Shown one piece after another: positions 33,155-43,540 of a stretch of DNA of 64,000 nt (the stretch's first letter is position 1; each line of letters starts with the position of its first letter). The position numbers and the translations under genes are program-made. The stretch lies in contig OX463829.1 in the NCBI GenBank assembly GCA_949825045.1, forward strand, positions 27,554,715 to 27,618,714, written 5' to 3'. The notes under the pieces are model-generated. The model saw nothing but the letters and a program-made list of their open reading frames with translations. It was not told the DNA's origin and did no database searches. The DNA is from Argyresthia goedartella (lineage: Eukaryota > Arthropoda > Insecta > Lepidoptera > Argyresthiidae).

Positions 33155-33240
33155 CGGCGAAGTGGTGGGTCAGGGTAGGAGCGAAGCGAAGCCCCCTTTA
33201 CCCTTCATGTTAGGTTGAACATGTACGAGCAAAAGAAACA
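33155..33240 (-). repeat. Fragment of the hairpin module
   Basis: GAGCGAAGCGAAGCCCCCTT, TACCCTTCATGTTAGGTTGA and ACATGTACGAGCAAAAGAAA match one side of the module seen at 12970 and 59590. The partner arm is lost. Confidence 0.55.
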
Positions 33241-33344
33241 AAAAAAATGAGTACAGATAAAATATTTAAAACAAAAAAAGTGCTTTTGGTGGAAAAAAAA
33301 TATTTGCAAATAGGACATAATTCATAATTTCTTTATTACGCAGA

Positions 33345-33655
33345 CAACAATCTTCTTCTTGCCTGGCCCTTTCCTTTTTAATTTGGGGTCGGCCACGGGT
33401 CAGCACTCTGTATCATGCATCTCCAGGCAGCTCGGCCCTGGGTCATCTCTTTGTTGACTTGGACTTCCATGTGATTCGGAGTCTTTCTCGTCCTCGGGAT
33501 TTCGTTTCGATATCTAGCACTTTTCTGGTCATGTGGTCGGATGGTCGCCTCATAACGTGTCCGTACCATCGCAGACGGCTCTCCTGTAGTTTATCTGGGA
33601 TAGGTCTCCCTTTGAAGGTGCTCTTATGTGTGTGTTTCTGACATGATCCAGCCTA
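33345..33655 (-). pseudogene. RTE-type LINE C-terminal fragment
   Basis: On the minus strand one frame reads QESRLRWYGHVMRRPSDHMT, RKVLDIETKSRGRERLRITW and KSKSTKR, then a stop. A shifted frame has RGRPQIKKERARQEE. RWYGHVMRRP followed by a basic R-G-R segment is the C-terminal signature of RTE-clade (BovB-like) reverse transcriptases. It is a short, dead fragment. Confidence 0.7.
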
Positions 33656-34199
33656 GGATGATAAAGCTCGGTTGCTGAGCAGGAGTAGACCATGTGTACA
33701 ATAATATAATTTACCTAGTAAATATCTAAATAACTAATATAAAACAATATAAACTAAATATATGAGTACTTACATAAATATTGTACAGTCTGTTACCGGC
33801 ATGTGGGCATTTATTAAACTGACAATAACATGCTCCGTTAACAATCGTTTGCACGTATTAGTAAATCATAATTACGTTAATTAACTTCACAATTAAACTT
33901 TCTAAATTTGCAGCTTAAATGTATGTAGTAGACGTATTGCCTAATAGTCGTAACTCATGTCGTTGAATTACTTGGTACAAGGCATGTCGATAGTGTGACA
34001 GTGTGACAGGCACGACAAGTGTTGACAGTAACTTGCGTGCTTTACATTGCGGGCAATTAAAATTTTGTTAGAAAGTTAACAAACTCTGAAATTTAATTTA
34101 TTAATTAAATTAATGTTATTGTTACGTTACAGACACACGTTATTTTAACGTCCTTAATTAAAAGCCCAGCTGCTGGTAACACACTGTATATACTGATAA

Positions 34200-34432
34200 A
34201 TACATATGAACTACCTATTTCTCAAGATAAAGGCAATGCTTCTTTACGCGACTTTGAAATATATTGAGGGAACTTCTGTCCCTGATGGTGCAGATGAGTG
34301 CATTCCACAATCGAATGGTCCGGAATCTAAACCCGTGCTCATAGGACGCGGTGTTATCCTGTGGGGTCGTGAGCGTTGAAACTGCGTGAGTTCCCCGAGG
34401 CCTGCTGGAAGAAAGAAATGGGAAACGGTCTC
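34200..34432 (-). pseudogene. LINE C-like reverse-transcriptase C-terminal fragment
   Basis: In one minus-strand frame it reads VSTLTTPQDNTASYEHGFRF, then RTIRLWNALICTIRDRSSLN and IFQSRVKKHCLYLE. This is clearly homologous to the C-terminus of the LINE C frame (SLLSTPRHNTAAYKHSFRL, AIRLWNALPCAIRDS). It abuts the family A 3' end at 34433. Confidence 0.75.
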
Positions 34433-34800
34433 GTGGATGGGGTTAATCTGGCTCAACACAGACCTTGCTGTTAATAATTTTGTAATTATTTATTCCTGCT
34501 TATTAAACATAACAATTAAATTTTTCCTATTTGTATTAGAATAGAATAGAATAGAATATTTATTTTTATTTAAGCGTCACAATACACAACACATAGCACA
34601 AAATAGGAATATACAAAAATAGGAATATATATATTAGTTAAGCACAATCTATTTTTAAAAGAGATCTAAAAATCAATCTGTGGGAGTTTCTACGCCCTTC
34701 TTCTCCCACAGTGGTCCAATGTAGAGAGAGGCAAAAATGACGTTTGCTAAGTATATATGTAAATATCTACAATAATAAAGTACTTTGACTTTCACTTTGA
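34433..34800 (+). repeat. LINE A 3' UTR copy, interrupted by a nested insertion
   Basis: It starts GGGGTTAATCTGGCTCAACA and ends in TTTGACTTTCACTTTGA, matching the UTR at 13937-14229. It holds the hairpin CTGTGGGAG / CTCCCACAG (34678-34686 and 34703-34711). It is split by the insertion at 34540-34632. Confidence 0.8.
34540..34632 (-). mobile_element. Nested 93-bp retroelement tail with 5-bp target duplication
   Basis: It begins AATAGAATAGAATAGAAT and ends before ATTAG. ATTAG occurs on both sides (34535-34539 and 34633-34637), while the uninterrupted family A sequence has a single TATTAGTTAAGC there. The AGAAT repeats are probably the 3' tail of a minus-strand insertion. Confidence 0.7.
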
Positions 34801-35368
34801 TTCCATAAAATACCGTAGAGGACGTTGAGATTGTAACAAATTGGATGTACTATTAAATATTAGCCAAATTGAAATAATAGGTCTCCCTGTTGGTGCTCTT
34901 GTAACCTGCACCGCTGGCGAGGCGTCAAACCCGCCCGCCCCCACGACATTTCCTGACAATACCCAGACTCGAACGGCGAAAATATTTTATCTTCCTCCCC
35001 ATAAAAGCACAACAATGGCGGCTCTGATGTATTTATGAAATAAATGTCATCTCATCAATATTGCGAAACGGTGCCCGCTCTTTTAACAATTGCCGTACAT
35101 AAAGAAGATGAAAACAATTGTCTGCGGTTTGTTTTCGCAATTACCAAACTCACTCAGAAATGTATAAACAGATATGTTTGGAAACGGTGCGGGGGAGTTC
35201 CATGTCGTGTCATTGCCCCCAAAGTCTATGTACTTACGCCTAGATCTACCTATCTACTATGACTCTGTTCATTTCTTTATTTAAATTTTGACGTTTCATT
35301 ATCCAACACTGCGACTGCAAACATTACATGCAGTTATAACAGAGGAAGCAGTTGGTTGATGCCACGCA
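34801..35368. other. Anonymous DNA
   Basis: No supported gene. The frame at 34841-35038 contains VTCTAGEASNPPAPTT, faintly like an immunoglobulin strand, but without the second cysteine or the tryptophan, so it is not called. Confidence 0.4.
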
Positions 35369-35655
35369 CAAGTGGCCGTCAGTATTGTCTGGATCACGAG
35401 GATGCGAAGGTGGTAGAACAACACAATATGGATGGTCAGAGTCACGTGTCCAAACCGGCTTGTGCTTACAATGCGGGGTGATCAAAATGGCATGGCAAAA
35501 TGAATCCGATAGCCGTGAGTATTGTCAGGACCACGGGTTACCAAACGTGGTAGAACTGATAGATAAACCTTGTCAGAGTCACGTGTCCAAACTCGGCGTA
35601 GAAGACCTTGCCTTGTACTTACAGTGCTGAGTGATCAAAATGGCATGGCATTTTC
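35369..35655. repeat. Diverged direct duplication, ~140-150 bp unit x2
   Basis: Words occur twice in the same order: AGTATTGTC (35381, 35518), GGTAGAAC, GTCAGAGTCACGTGTCCAAA and GTGATCAAAATGGCATGGCA (first with a 137-base shift, last with 153). An indel of about 16 bases separates the units. The frame at 35352-35630 runs through both units but resembles no protein. Confidence 0.75.
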
Positions 35656-36036
35656 CCTGGATGACGACGTCCAATTAAATCATAGATCCAGCAATGTCTG
35701 AAGAAACTCTGTCATTGACGCTTTGCGAGGAGGAGACAGGGACAAATAATGGTAATCAGCAAGTCTGAAAGAGCTGGCATGAAATACGGTAAGCAATATT
35801 ATTCATCGCACTTGTCAAAAATGTATGGGATTTGAGCTGTCAAGAGTTAAGCCATTCGCTGAATAGACGAAGCGTGGTTCCTACGGCACAAGACAAGCCA
35901 CTATTTTCTAGCTATATTTTTTTATAAAAAGCCTAAATACATAATATCTGTCGGAATGATTATGTGATTTTGGCCCTTTACTATACATACAGAACATACA
36001 TAAATGGTGCATCAATTACAGAAATTATAATATATT
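35656..36036. other. Anonymous DNA
   Basis: No supported gene or repeat on either strand. Confidence 0.4.
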
Positions 36037-36610
36037 TATCTACACACGTATCATAAACCCTCTTTACTGCGTCCAAAAAACCGCACGTTACGACCAGCAT
36101 AATACTATAAAACTTGGTAAAAACTATTTTTTTTATCTGAATATTTTATTTTTATTTTATTTATTTTTATTTTATTTATTCAGAAAACCAACAGCGTTAC
36201 AGTTTAATTATCTTAATTAAATTACTTATTTACTACAGCCAATTATAGGTTTCCATAAATTACTTAATTCAAGACTCCTTAAATTATGGGGTTAGTAAAA
36301 TAGATAGGTTATTTATTCAGAACTATGTACTATATATATATATATATAATATATATATTGATACTTTATGACCATAATGCCGCCCCTAGTTTGTCTGTAA
36401 AGTTGGTACTACTGAATAAGCTACAAGTGCAGATCAATTATCAATGCCACAATGAATGAATGTCGAACATGGTTCCTGAACACATCAAAGAGAGCTTATG
36501 TTATGTGTGTAGATAAACTAATGTATGTTACTGTATATAATTAGGCATTAAAACTCGACAATGAAACGAGCCGAAGGCCCTCCATTATGTATCATTCACA
36601 TAAACTAATA
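36037..36610 (-). mobile_element. MITE T copy, reverse orientation, internally expanded
   Basis: The ends are TTTATCTACACACGTATCATA (36037) and ATGTGTGTAGATAAAC (~36516). Internal words CCGCACGTTACGACCAGCAT, TTATGACCATAATG and CATCAAAGAGAGCTTATG match the copies at 38512, 46553 and 55370. AT-rich sequence, including a (TA)n run at 36333-36358, is inserted in the middle. The adjacent head (GCATTAAAACTCGACAATGA, AACGAGCCGAAGGC; 36540-36610) is the same as at 38381. Confidence 0.75.
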
Positions 36611-37119
36611 TTTTGACTACCAAGTCAAATATATATCTTAACCATTACTACAAAAATTGTTACACATAGTTCAACAAACGTAAAACGTAAAGCAAGTTTT
36701 TAGCAGTAGATTTTTTTTTGGCTTACCACAAAAAAAAACTACAACGCGACGTCAATAAAGTTTCATGGCATACATTTCTTCATAAAAAATGTTATGACAA
36801 ACTACACTCAACAAAATAAAATAGATAAAACTTGTTAGTAAAATGTCATCCTCAGGTAAAACTTATAAGATAAGTAAAGTTACGCATAATCGTTACTGAT
36901 TTGTCGAGCAGTTTTGTTCAGAAACCTGTCAAACGTTTCGTAAATGTTGAGACAGTTTGGTGTCAAATGAAATGAACATTTATTTACCCTTGTCAAGGGG
37001 CCGACGTAAGTGTCTTGTCTGTGTTCACCACTGAATGGAAATAGGTCAAATGGTTGGAAATCGTTTTGGCATTTTAATTTCGTCTGTAATAATAGCATCT
37101 AATATTTTGTTACACTGGT
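36611..37119. other. Anonymous DNA
   Basis: No supported gene or repeat on either strand. Confidence 0.4.
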
Positions 37120-37123
37120 TATA

Positions 37124-37625
37124 CAGGGTGTAACAGAAAGGTGTAAACTTTAAGGGGTTGTTGGGGTCATAATTTCAAAGAAATTTCAAATGGAACCGAT
37201 TTGAGTAGTCCTACCATTACTTCTCCATACAAATCAGCTGACGCTCCGGTCCAAAATGTATGGAGGAGTCATAAATTAAGTTGCTCTGATCAAATCGATT
37301 TCAAAGTGAAGATGCTGTAAATGGCATCCCCAAATTTGACTACACCTTACTTACAATTTTATTACCTATTTACAGGTGACATTTAACTATGTGACCATAT
37401 TTTTAGGAATGATAGTACCCATTATTATGAACAACTTTCCCCAATAAACATATGGTCGCAAGTGAAAAAACAATTTCATCCCTCAGCACATTGACCCGAT
37501 CAGCTGATTACAAGTTACTAATGGGAGACCCGAATTATTTTCGTTTTCGGCCATGTTTCTTTGGTAAAGTTGTTTCGTAATAATTCAAACCCCGAAATAT
37601 GGTCAGCTAATTAAATGTCACCTTG
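37124..37625. mobile_element. Probable MITE with CAGGGTGT / CACCTTG ends
   Basis: The left end CAGGGTGTAACAG and the right end TGTCACCTTG are imperfect inverted copies, each flanked by TATA (37120-37123 and 37626-37629). Inside, GGTGACATTTAACTA (~37376) is inverted at AATTAAATGTCACC (~37610). The interior shares GAACAACTTT and CAGCTGATTACAAGTTACTA with 54535-54640 (inverted in part). No ORF. Confidence 0.55.
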
Positions 37626-37974
37626 TATAAATGTTAGTGTGACTTACCTGGCGAGTGAACGAGACAGCGAGCATAGTATGTACCTACTGCTGTCTCGCTC
37701 CCCCGCGTCCTAACTGCGCTCGCTGTCTCTTCGACACTCTCCTGCAGTTGCCTTTGGCTACGATCTTGCACCTATGTTTATCAGGACTTTCTTAGGCGTC
37801 GTGCCCACTTAGGTAACGTGGCGGGACATCGATCTAGCTAGGTTATGGAGATTCAATTTTCAAACCTAATTTTTGGACTGATACGGTAGGCTTTACAAGT
37901 TAACTAACAACTCTTACTGCCTTTGAGCATTAAGGACGACGGCCTACTACTAAAAATAGTACGATAAAATTATT

Positions 37975-38300
37975 TACCAAGTTAAATACTTAAAAAAATC
38001 GACTTCAAGTTCAAGCCCTATTTCTTCCTCCCCTATCGACATGCGAATTAAGTCTGTGTACATGAAAAGTCTTCATCAACACTTTTGCGGAACGAAAACG
38101 TCATCTGCGTGTATATATTTTTTGTATTGTTTGATTTTTCAAACGCTAATTTTCGAAGCAATTTTGATAAAATTTGTACGTCTCTAAAGTATGACCTACC
38201 AATCAAAATAAGAATCATGAAAATCGTTTCATAATTGACGGAGTAATCGCGTAACACACAGAATAAAAAATAAAAACGAATACGAATTACAATATAATAC
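37975..38300 (-). repeat. Dispersed repeat K, minus copy
   Basis: AAATCGACTTCAAGTTCAAG, CCCTATTTCTTCCTCCCC, TGACCTACCAATCAAAATAA and GTAATCGCGTAACACA are the reverse of the words at 24235-24560 and 56090-56420. No coding capacity. Confidence 0.6.
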
Positions 38301-38380
38301 ATATAATATATATTATGATATAATACGAAGACGAATTGGGAACTTCCTCCTTTTTGAAGTCAGTTGATAAATAATAGTAG

Positions 38381-38511
38381 TTTATGTGACTGCTGCATAA
38401 TGGAGGGCATTAAAACTCGAGTGTGGGTTTATGAAACGAGCCGAAGGCGAGTTTCATAATAATATCACTCGAGAGTTTTAATGCCTAATTATGTAAAGTT
38501 ACATACACTAG
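38381..38511 (+). repeat. Head of MITE T with two stacked stems
   Basis: GGCATTAAAACTCGAGTG (38406-38423) pairs with CACTCGAGAGTTTTAATGCC (38466-38485) apart from a two-base bulge. Inside that, TTATGAAAC pairs with GTTTCATAA around GAGCCGAAGGCGA. The result is an 80-base hairpin. Shorter versions occur beside the copies at 36540 and 55305. Confidence 0.75.
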
Positions 38512-38870
38512 TTTATCTACACACATATCATAAGCTCTCTTTGATGTGTTCAGGAACCGCATGTTTGACCAGCATTGTGGCTCTGCAGTTGTTTAGCTTG
38601 TTCTGTAGTACCAATTTCACGCAGGCGGGCGTCGGCGTTCGAAATTTGAATGTCAGTACCAACTTCACAAACAAACTAGGGACGGCACGCGGGTGGGCGT
38701 CGGCGTTCGAAATTTGAATGTCATTATATATAGAAAAACTACACATAATGACCATAATGTGTAGTTTTCCAGATACGAAACGAGTTTTTACCAAGTAGTT
38801 TAACATAATGCTGATCCTAACGTGCGGTTTTTGAACGCAGTAAAGAGTTTATGATACGTGTGTAGATAAA
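38512..38870 (+). mobile_element. MITE T copy A
   Basis: The termini TTTATCTACACACATATCAT and ATGATACGTGTGTAGATAAA are inverted copies. The interior has GATGTGTTCAGGAACCGCAT, GTTGTTTAGCTTGTTC, and two direct copies of GGGCGTCGGCGTTCGAAATT (38628 and 38695). TTACCAAGTAGTTTAACATA and CTAACGTGCGGTTTTTGAAC follow. There is no ORF. It is a non-autonomous DNA element. Target duplications are not clear. Confidence 0.8.
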
Positions 38871-40327
38871 ATGTTAAAGAGGTTGTCAAAGTTATTCAGA
38901 GAATAGCCGTTGACTCTCTTTTGAAGTATTTAGTAGGCCTTAATGAACGATTTACTATGTTCGTTTATTTGAGGTTGGATTGGATAAACTTTGACCAATA
39001 CACAGACCTTTTTATTTTTTATTAAGGTTACGGCATTGGATTTTATACCTTCAGCTGACATCCACAGACTATAAAAGAATAAACGAACTAAATATATTAT
39101 ATAAATAAAAATCACAAAAACACAACTGCTCATTAAAGTTTAAAGCGGATTTTGCTAAAACAGGTCTACAAACATAAAGTTGTTATTTTTTATAGGTAAG
39201 AATGCTAGTTTTTTTTTCTCTTAAAGTTTAGTGTAGTCCCAATTACATATAACATTTTGAAACAAAATGATGTCTTCAACAAAATATTTTTTCGGGATTC
39301 GGGAAGTGTGTACTTTAAGAGCGCCTCAAAGATGGGCATTTGAGTGTAGCTGTCCCCTTCAACGACCCTTACGGAAGTTAGTTAATTAGTTATGACGCTT
39401 CTAGAATCTAAAATAAGTAGCTACCTATCCAGTAAATGCATTCCCAAAAAGCCGGACACAGCCACGGCTGATTCACAGTTTAGCGCCGGGTCAATTTATA
39501 ACCCAATAACTACTGTTTTACGAGCGCGGCTGATTCACATTTCTCTCCAGCTATACCTACATATCACTCTTTATACAGGATGTCCAGTGAATAGTGGATA
39601 ACACGAATAGTCTTTACAGGCTGGCTGGCCCACGAGCCCTGTGGTGTTGCGTCGAGGCTGTGCTTCACAAGCGAGTGAATCCAGTTTGGGGAGGTAAAAA
39701 ACAAATCCCCAGGTATAGGTCGCGCCACGAGTTAAGGCCCAGTTCTAGCTTGAGGTGAGGGGCGCCGCATTCGCCCGTCGTCTTCTGGCGGGGTAGCGGA
39801 ACTGGCGGGGTGGCGGGCGGCGCGGAGTAGGATCGGGCCGCCCGGATAATTTAAAAAGGAGGTATTTTTTCGAATTTCCTGATAAACGAAAATAAGCTAA
39901 TTTAAAAATTTAAGGATTAATACGGAGTTCTAAAAGAGAAAATTTAGGCATAAAAATTATGAGAAAAATCAGTAATTTTATTTTAAAATTATTGAATCTC
40001 CTTTTAAATAGACTATGTTCAGGATTTTTTACGTTCGAGCCAAATTAATCCAATCGCGTAACAACATAGTATTTAAACTAGATTATCTCTTTGTGAATAT
40101 CATATATTTTTTTAAAACCTATGAATTTATTGGAAATAATTTTATATTTTTTTTTTGCCAAAACTCTCTTCAGTTGTTTTGTGTGATCTTGGGCCTTAAG
40201 AGCGCTGGGGGACGTTGGCGGTAATTATGGCGCTTATGGACAGGTACCTATTAAAAATGACTACTGCGCATTCAAGGCCACCGCTCAATACTCCTGGCGC
40301 TACATGTATTGGATGTTTTCTTGTTTG
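38871..40327. other. Anonymous DNA with a GC-rich patch
   Basis: No supported gene. A GC-rich patch at 39600-39850 (GGCGGGGTAGCGGAACTGGC) has no open frame and resembles in style the block at 339-1205. The rest is AT-rich. Confidence 0.4.
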
Positions 40328-40398
40328 GGACGTCGCTTATTCCGATTCCCACGACACAGGGTATCCTAATGTGGGGCCAGAAGCAATAGAGCTAAAAT
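40328..40398 (+). repeat. SINE-2 tail fragment
   Basis: GGACGTCGCTTATTCCGATT, CCCACGACACAGGGTATCCT and GTGGGGCCAGAAGCAATAGA match the SINE-2 body. The tRNA-like head is missing. Confidence 0.6.
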
Positions 40399-40700
40399 AA
40401 ATAAATAAATAAAAAAGCCTTTATTTTCCTTCACAATAAAAAAACTGTTGGTGGAGGACTCCTTGAAGGGTATAGGCCTCCCCCAGAGTTGTCCAGCGTT
40501 CTGTCTTGGGCCACTAGTAGCCAGTACATTGAGCGCGTGGTCTGCCGCGTCCTCAGTTGCCCACTGGACCACGCCAGGTTGTACTAGCCGTAGAACACTT
40601 CTCGTTCGACATGCGTGCGATGTGACCTGCCCAGTTCCTTTCTTGCTGCATAGCGTGCTGTAGTGCATCAATCAATTTGGTCTTCTGTCTCAGGTCTTCG
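40399..40700 (-). pseudogene. RTE-type LINE C-terminal fragment with tail
   Basis: The minus strand reads KLIDALQHAMQQERNWAGHI, ARMSNEKCSTASTTWRGPVG, a stop, GRGRPRAQCTGY, a stop, and WPKTERWTTLGEAYTLQGVL. NWAGHIAR, GRGRPR and W-x-x-LGEAY are the ordered C-terminal hallmarks of a moth RTE-like endonuclease/reverse transcriptase. Two stops disable it. A TTTATTTATTTATT tail (40399-40440) marks the 3' end. It differs from the fragment at 33345. Confidence 0.75.
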
Positions 40701-41170
40701 TTTCTTATTCTTGGGCTTTATTTTACACCAAGCTTCGTTAAATGCTTGTCGGGCAGACTCCGATTTTGTGTTACTTGCTTGTTATTATGTTTATTATGTT
40801 AAATTACAACTGTTAATGTTTTTATCCTACAGTATTTTAGTAAACAAATCTGAGGATTACACTATTTATAATTGACATTTATCGGCTTGAGCCCCCAAGC
40901 CTCCCAGGATTCGCTGCTTCCCGGGCCACATGATATCCCCGAGCATTTGGAAGCTGGCCGTACAGCCGTTCCCAGTCGGCTTGGCAACAGTCGATATCAG
41001 TGAGTCTCCGTATTGCAGCTGCCATCTGTCTTGTTGTCATCTCGCTGGATAGCACATAGTAAACTTCGATGTAGGTTGAGGCCATGGCTGAAACTAATGT
41101 GAAAATAGATGGGGAATACCACCTAAAAGAAGTGAATAGAGAAAAAGAACGTGCTAACGGTGAATAATAA
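40701..41170. other. Anonymous DNA
   Basis: Probably a continuation of retroelement debris upstream of the RTE fragment, but the minus frame at 40879-41085 (TDIDCCQADWERLYGQLP) is not identifiable. Confidence 0.35.
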
Positions 41171-41415
41171 TAATAATAACTTGGACACTATTTATACACA
41201 TTGATCTAGCCCCAAACTAGGATTCCCTGTATCTTCGGTACTAGACAACGATACACATACTTATATAGACAAATATTATACTAAGATAGATAAACAACCA
41301 TGACTAGGGTACAAACATCCGTTCATCAAACAAATATTTGCCCCCACCGGGTCTCGAACCCGGGACCCTTGGCTTCGTAGGCTGGGTCACTGCCGACTCC
41401 GCCATACGCGTCGTC
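41171..41415 (-). mobile_element. SINE-1, minus copy
   Basis: Read on the minus strand it has GACGACGCGTATGGCGGAGT, the B box GGTTCGAGACC, ACCCTAGTCATGGTTG, GATACAGGGAATCCTAG, GTGTGTATAAATAGTGTCC and (ATT)n. It is full length and diverged in the B box. Confidence 0.82.
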
Positions 41416-41779
41416 AAAAACATCGGAGGTTTTCTCTTATTGATATCTCAAAGATATTTTCACTTTTATTCCAGGTAGAAGGCTTCTTCATACTGCTTAA
41501 TCCGCGACCACGACGGGGATCTAAGCGTGGACATACATGTATGGGAAAAGGCCTGTGTGTTTGTGTTGAGTAACTTTTCCGGAAGGGATCTCATTGAGCT
41601 GATAAGAAAGTCCTATTATAGTATTTAGGGAATAATTGGAAGATAAAACTGCATGGTCCATACCATCTCAGCGCACAGAAATTCGACGAGGGGCGATGGA
41701 TCAAGTCTATCACTCGCCGGCGAATTTCCTTAGACCGAAACAAGTACCTGTTGTGAAGTCACTTTTTTCAAAAGAAGGT

Positions 41780-41950
41780 ATGGGGGAGTTTCTTGCCGTT
41801 TCTTCTCAACCCTGAGGCCCACCTTCCGAAACGGTGTAGTCTTTTTTATATAAAAAAATGACGTGTAGTTAAAAGTTATTATAATTTTGACGTTGAATAA
41901 GATAATTTATTTATTTATATTCAATAAAAAAAAACTTAATCTGATCAAAT
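41780..41950 (+). repeat. LINE-type 3' UTR fragment
   Basis: GGGAGTTTCTTGCCGTTTCT, TCTCAACCCTGAGGCCCACC and TTCCGAAACGGTGTAGTC match in style the UTR at 6390-6475. It ends in an AT-rich TTTATTTATTTATATTCAAT tail. No reverse-transcriptase coding region is attached. Confidence 0.5.
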
Positions 41951-42243
41951 AAGCTCGCTTTTGTACATGTTTTCTTTTAAACCTTTTTCTTGTACAGGTA
42001 TGTACGGTCTATGATTGTTACCTACCGAATACTTGGAGTGAACAAGTTCCTTTGATGACAACGGTTTCGGAGTGAAAGTTGTTCAGAATGCCATGACCTC
42101 CCCAATAACCCACTATTTACGTAGCCTAATCATTTAATTTTGATATCGAGAAATTTCAAATGCTTATGAAAAATTGGCCAATAACAAGACGATTACTTCG
42201 CATGATCTATCTACTGCGACTTTGCTGGTTTATGCCACAAGAG

Positions 42244-42885
42244 TTTCATTTATCTGAGGTGTTTGCTGTGTTCTGTGCCGTATCATTTATCTGAGGTGTA
42301 TGCGGTGTTTTGTGCCGTGTCATTTATCTGAGGTGTATGCGGTGTTCTATGCCGTATCATTTATCTGAGGTGTATGCGGTGTTCTATGCCGTATCATTTA
42401 TCTGAGGTGTTTGCTGTGTTCTGTGCCGTATCATTTATCTGAGGTGTATGCGGTGTTCTGTGCCGTATCATTTATGTGAGGTGTATGCGGTGTTCTGTGC
42501 CGTATCATTTATCTGAGGTGTATGCGGTATTCTGTGCCTTATCATTTATCTGAGGTGTATGCGGTATTTTGTACCGTATCATTTAACTGAGGTGTATGCG
42601 GTGTTCTGTGCCGTATCATTTATCTGAGGTGTTTGCTGTTTTCTGTGCCGTATCATTTATCTGAGGTGTATGCGGTATTCTGTACCGTATCATTTATCTG
42701 AGGTGTATGCGGTGTTCTGTGCCGTATCATTTATCTGAGGTGTATGCGGTGTTCTGTGCTGTATCATTTATCTGAGGTGTTTGCTGTGTTCTGTGCCGTA
42801 TCATTTATCTGAGGTGTATGCGGTGTTCTGTGCCGTATCATTTATTTGAGGTATTTGCGGTGTTCTCTGCCATATCATGTAACTC
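42244..42885. repeat. Satellite-like tandem array, 37-bp unit, 17 copies
   Basis: Each unit reads approximately ATTTATCTGAGGTGTATGCG followed by GTGTTCTGTGCCGTATC. Variation is limited to a few positions. A variant with TTTGCTG instead of TATGCGG occupies units 1, 5, 11 and 15. The last unit is degenerate. No coding frame. Confidence 0.95.
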
Positions 42886-43185
42886 TGACATCTCATTGAC
42901 CAATCAGAACATCGCTGAAAAGCAAAGTCGCAATAGAAGACAGCTCATGTAAAATAGTAAAGTAGCAGTGTTGTGATTGGTTGGAATTATTCAAAGGTTA
43001 TTGAAATTTCTAAATTTCAGAATAACTTGATACTGAAAATTACATCATTACCGATTGGTCGATTTTTCACAAGCGATTTAAATGCCTACATTTCAGAATT
43101 GCATCTTAAGGCTGCCTTTCTGTTAGATCTGAATTGTATCAATGTCAACGAGTTTGTCCCTTCAGATCCAAAGACATAAACATAA
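42886..43185. other. Anonymous DNA
   Basis: No supported gene or repeat on either strand. Confidence 0.4.
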
Positions 43186-43281
43186 CATAAACATTTACAT
43201 ATAGGCACATACTTTGCTTCTGGCCCCACACTAGGATACCCTGTGTCGTGGGAACCAAAAACAGCGACGTTACACACATAT
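43186..43281 (-). repeat. SINE-2 body fragment
   Basis: TTGCTTCTGGCCCCACACTA, GGATACCCTGTGTCGTGGGA and ACAGCGACGTTACACACATA are the reverse of the SINE-2 body. The head is missing and SINE-1 begins at the next base, so SINE-1 probably inserted here. Confidence 0.65.
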
Positions 43282-43540
43282 CGACGACCCGAGTGGCTGA
43301 GTCGGCAGTGACCCTGCTCTCGAAGGCAAGGGTCCCGGGTTCGAGTCCTGGTGGGGGCAAATATTTGTTTGATGAGAACGGATGTTTGTACCCTAGTCAT
43401 GGTTGTTTATCTATCTAAGTATAATATTTATCTATATAAGTATGTGTAGTCTAGTACCCAAGATACAGGTAGTTTGGGGCTAGATCAATGTGTGTAAAAT
43501 AGTGTCCAAGGTTGAAGGTATTATTATTATTATTATTACA
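43282..43540 (+). mobile_element. SINE-1, full copy
   Basis: It begins CGACGACCCGAGTGGCTGAG and has TCGGCAGTGACC, the B box GGTTCGAGTCC, ACCCTAGTCATGGTTG, a TAGATCAATGTGTGTAA body and an (ATT)n tail ending near 43540. Confidence 0.85.

Noticed and set aside
34841..35038. Possible immunoglobulin-like exon (VTCTAGEASNPPAPTT)
   Set aside because: The tryptophan and second cysteine are missing and the frame is interrupted soon after. The resemblance is too weak.
35352..35630. 92-codon open frame spanning a tandem duplication
   Set aside because: The frame reads two diverged copies of a noncoding unit differently because of the indel between them. No domain and no conservation of residues between units.
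42244..42885. CRISPR-like array of regularly spaced repeats
   Set aside because: The repeats are contiguous without unique spacers, and the window is eukaryotic. It is a satellite.
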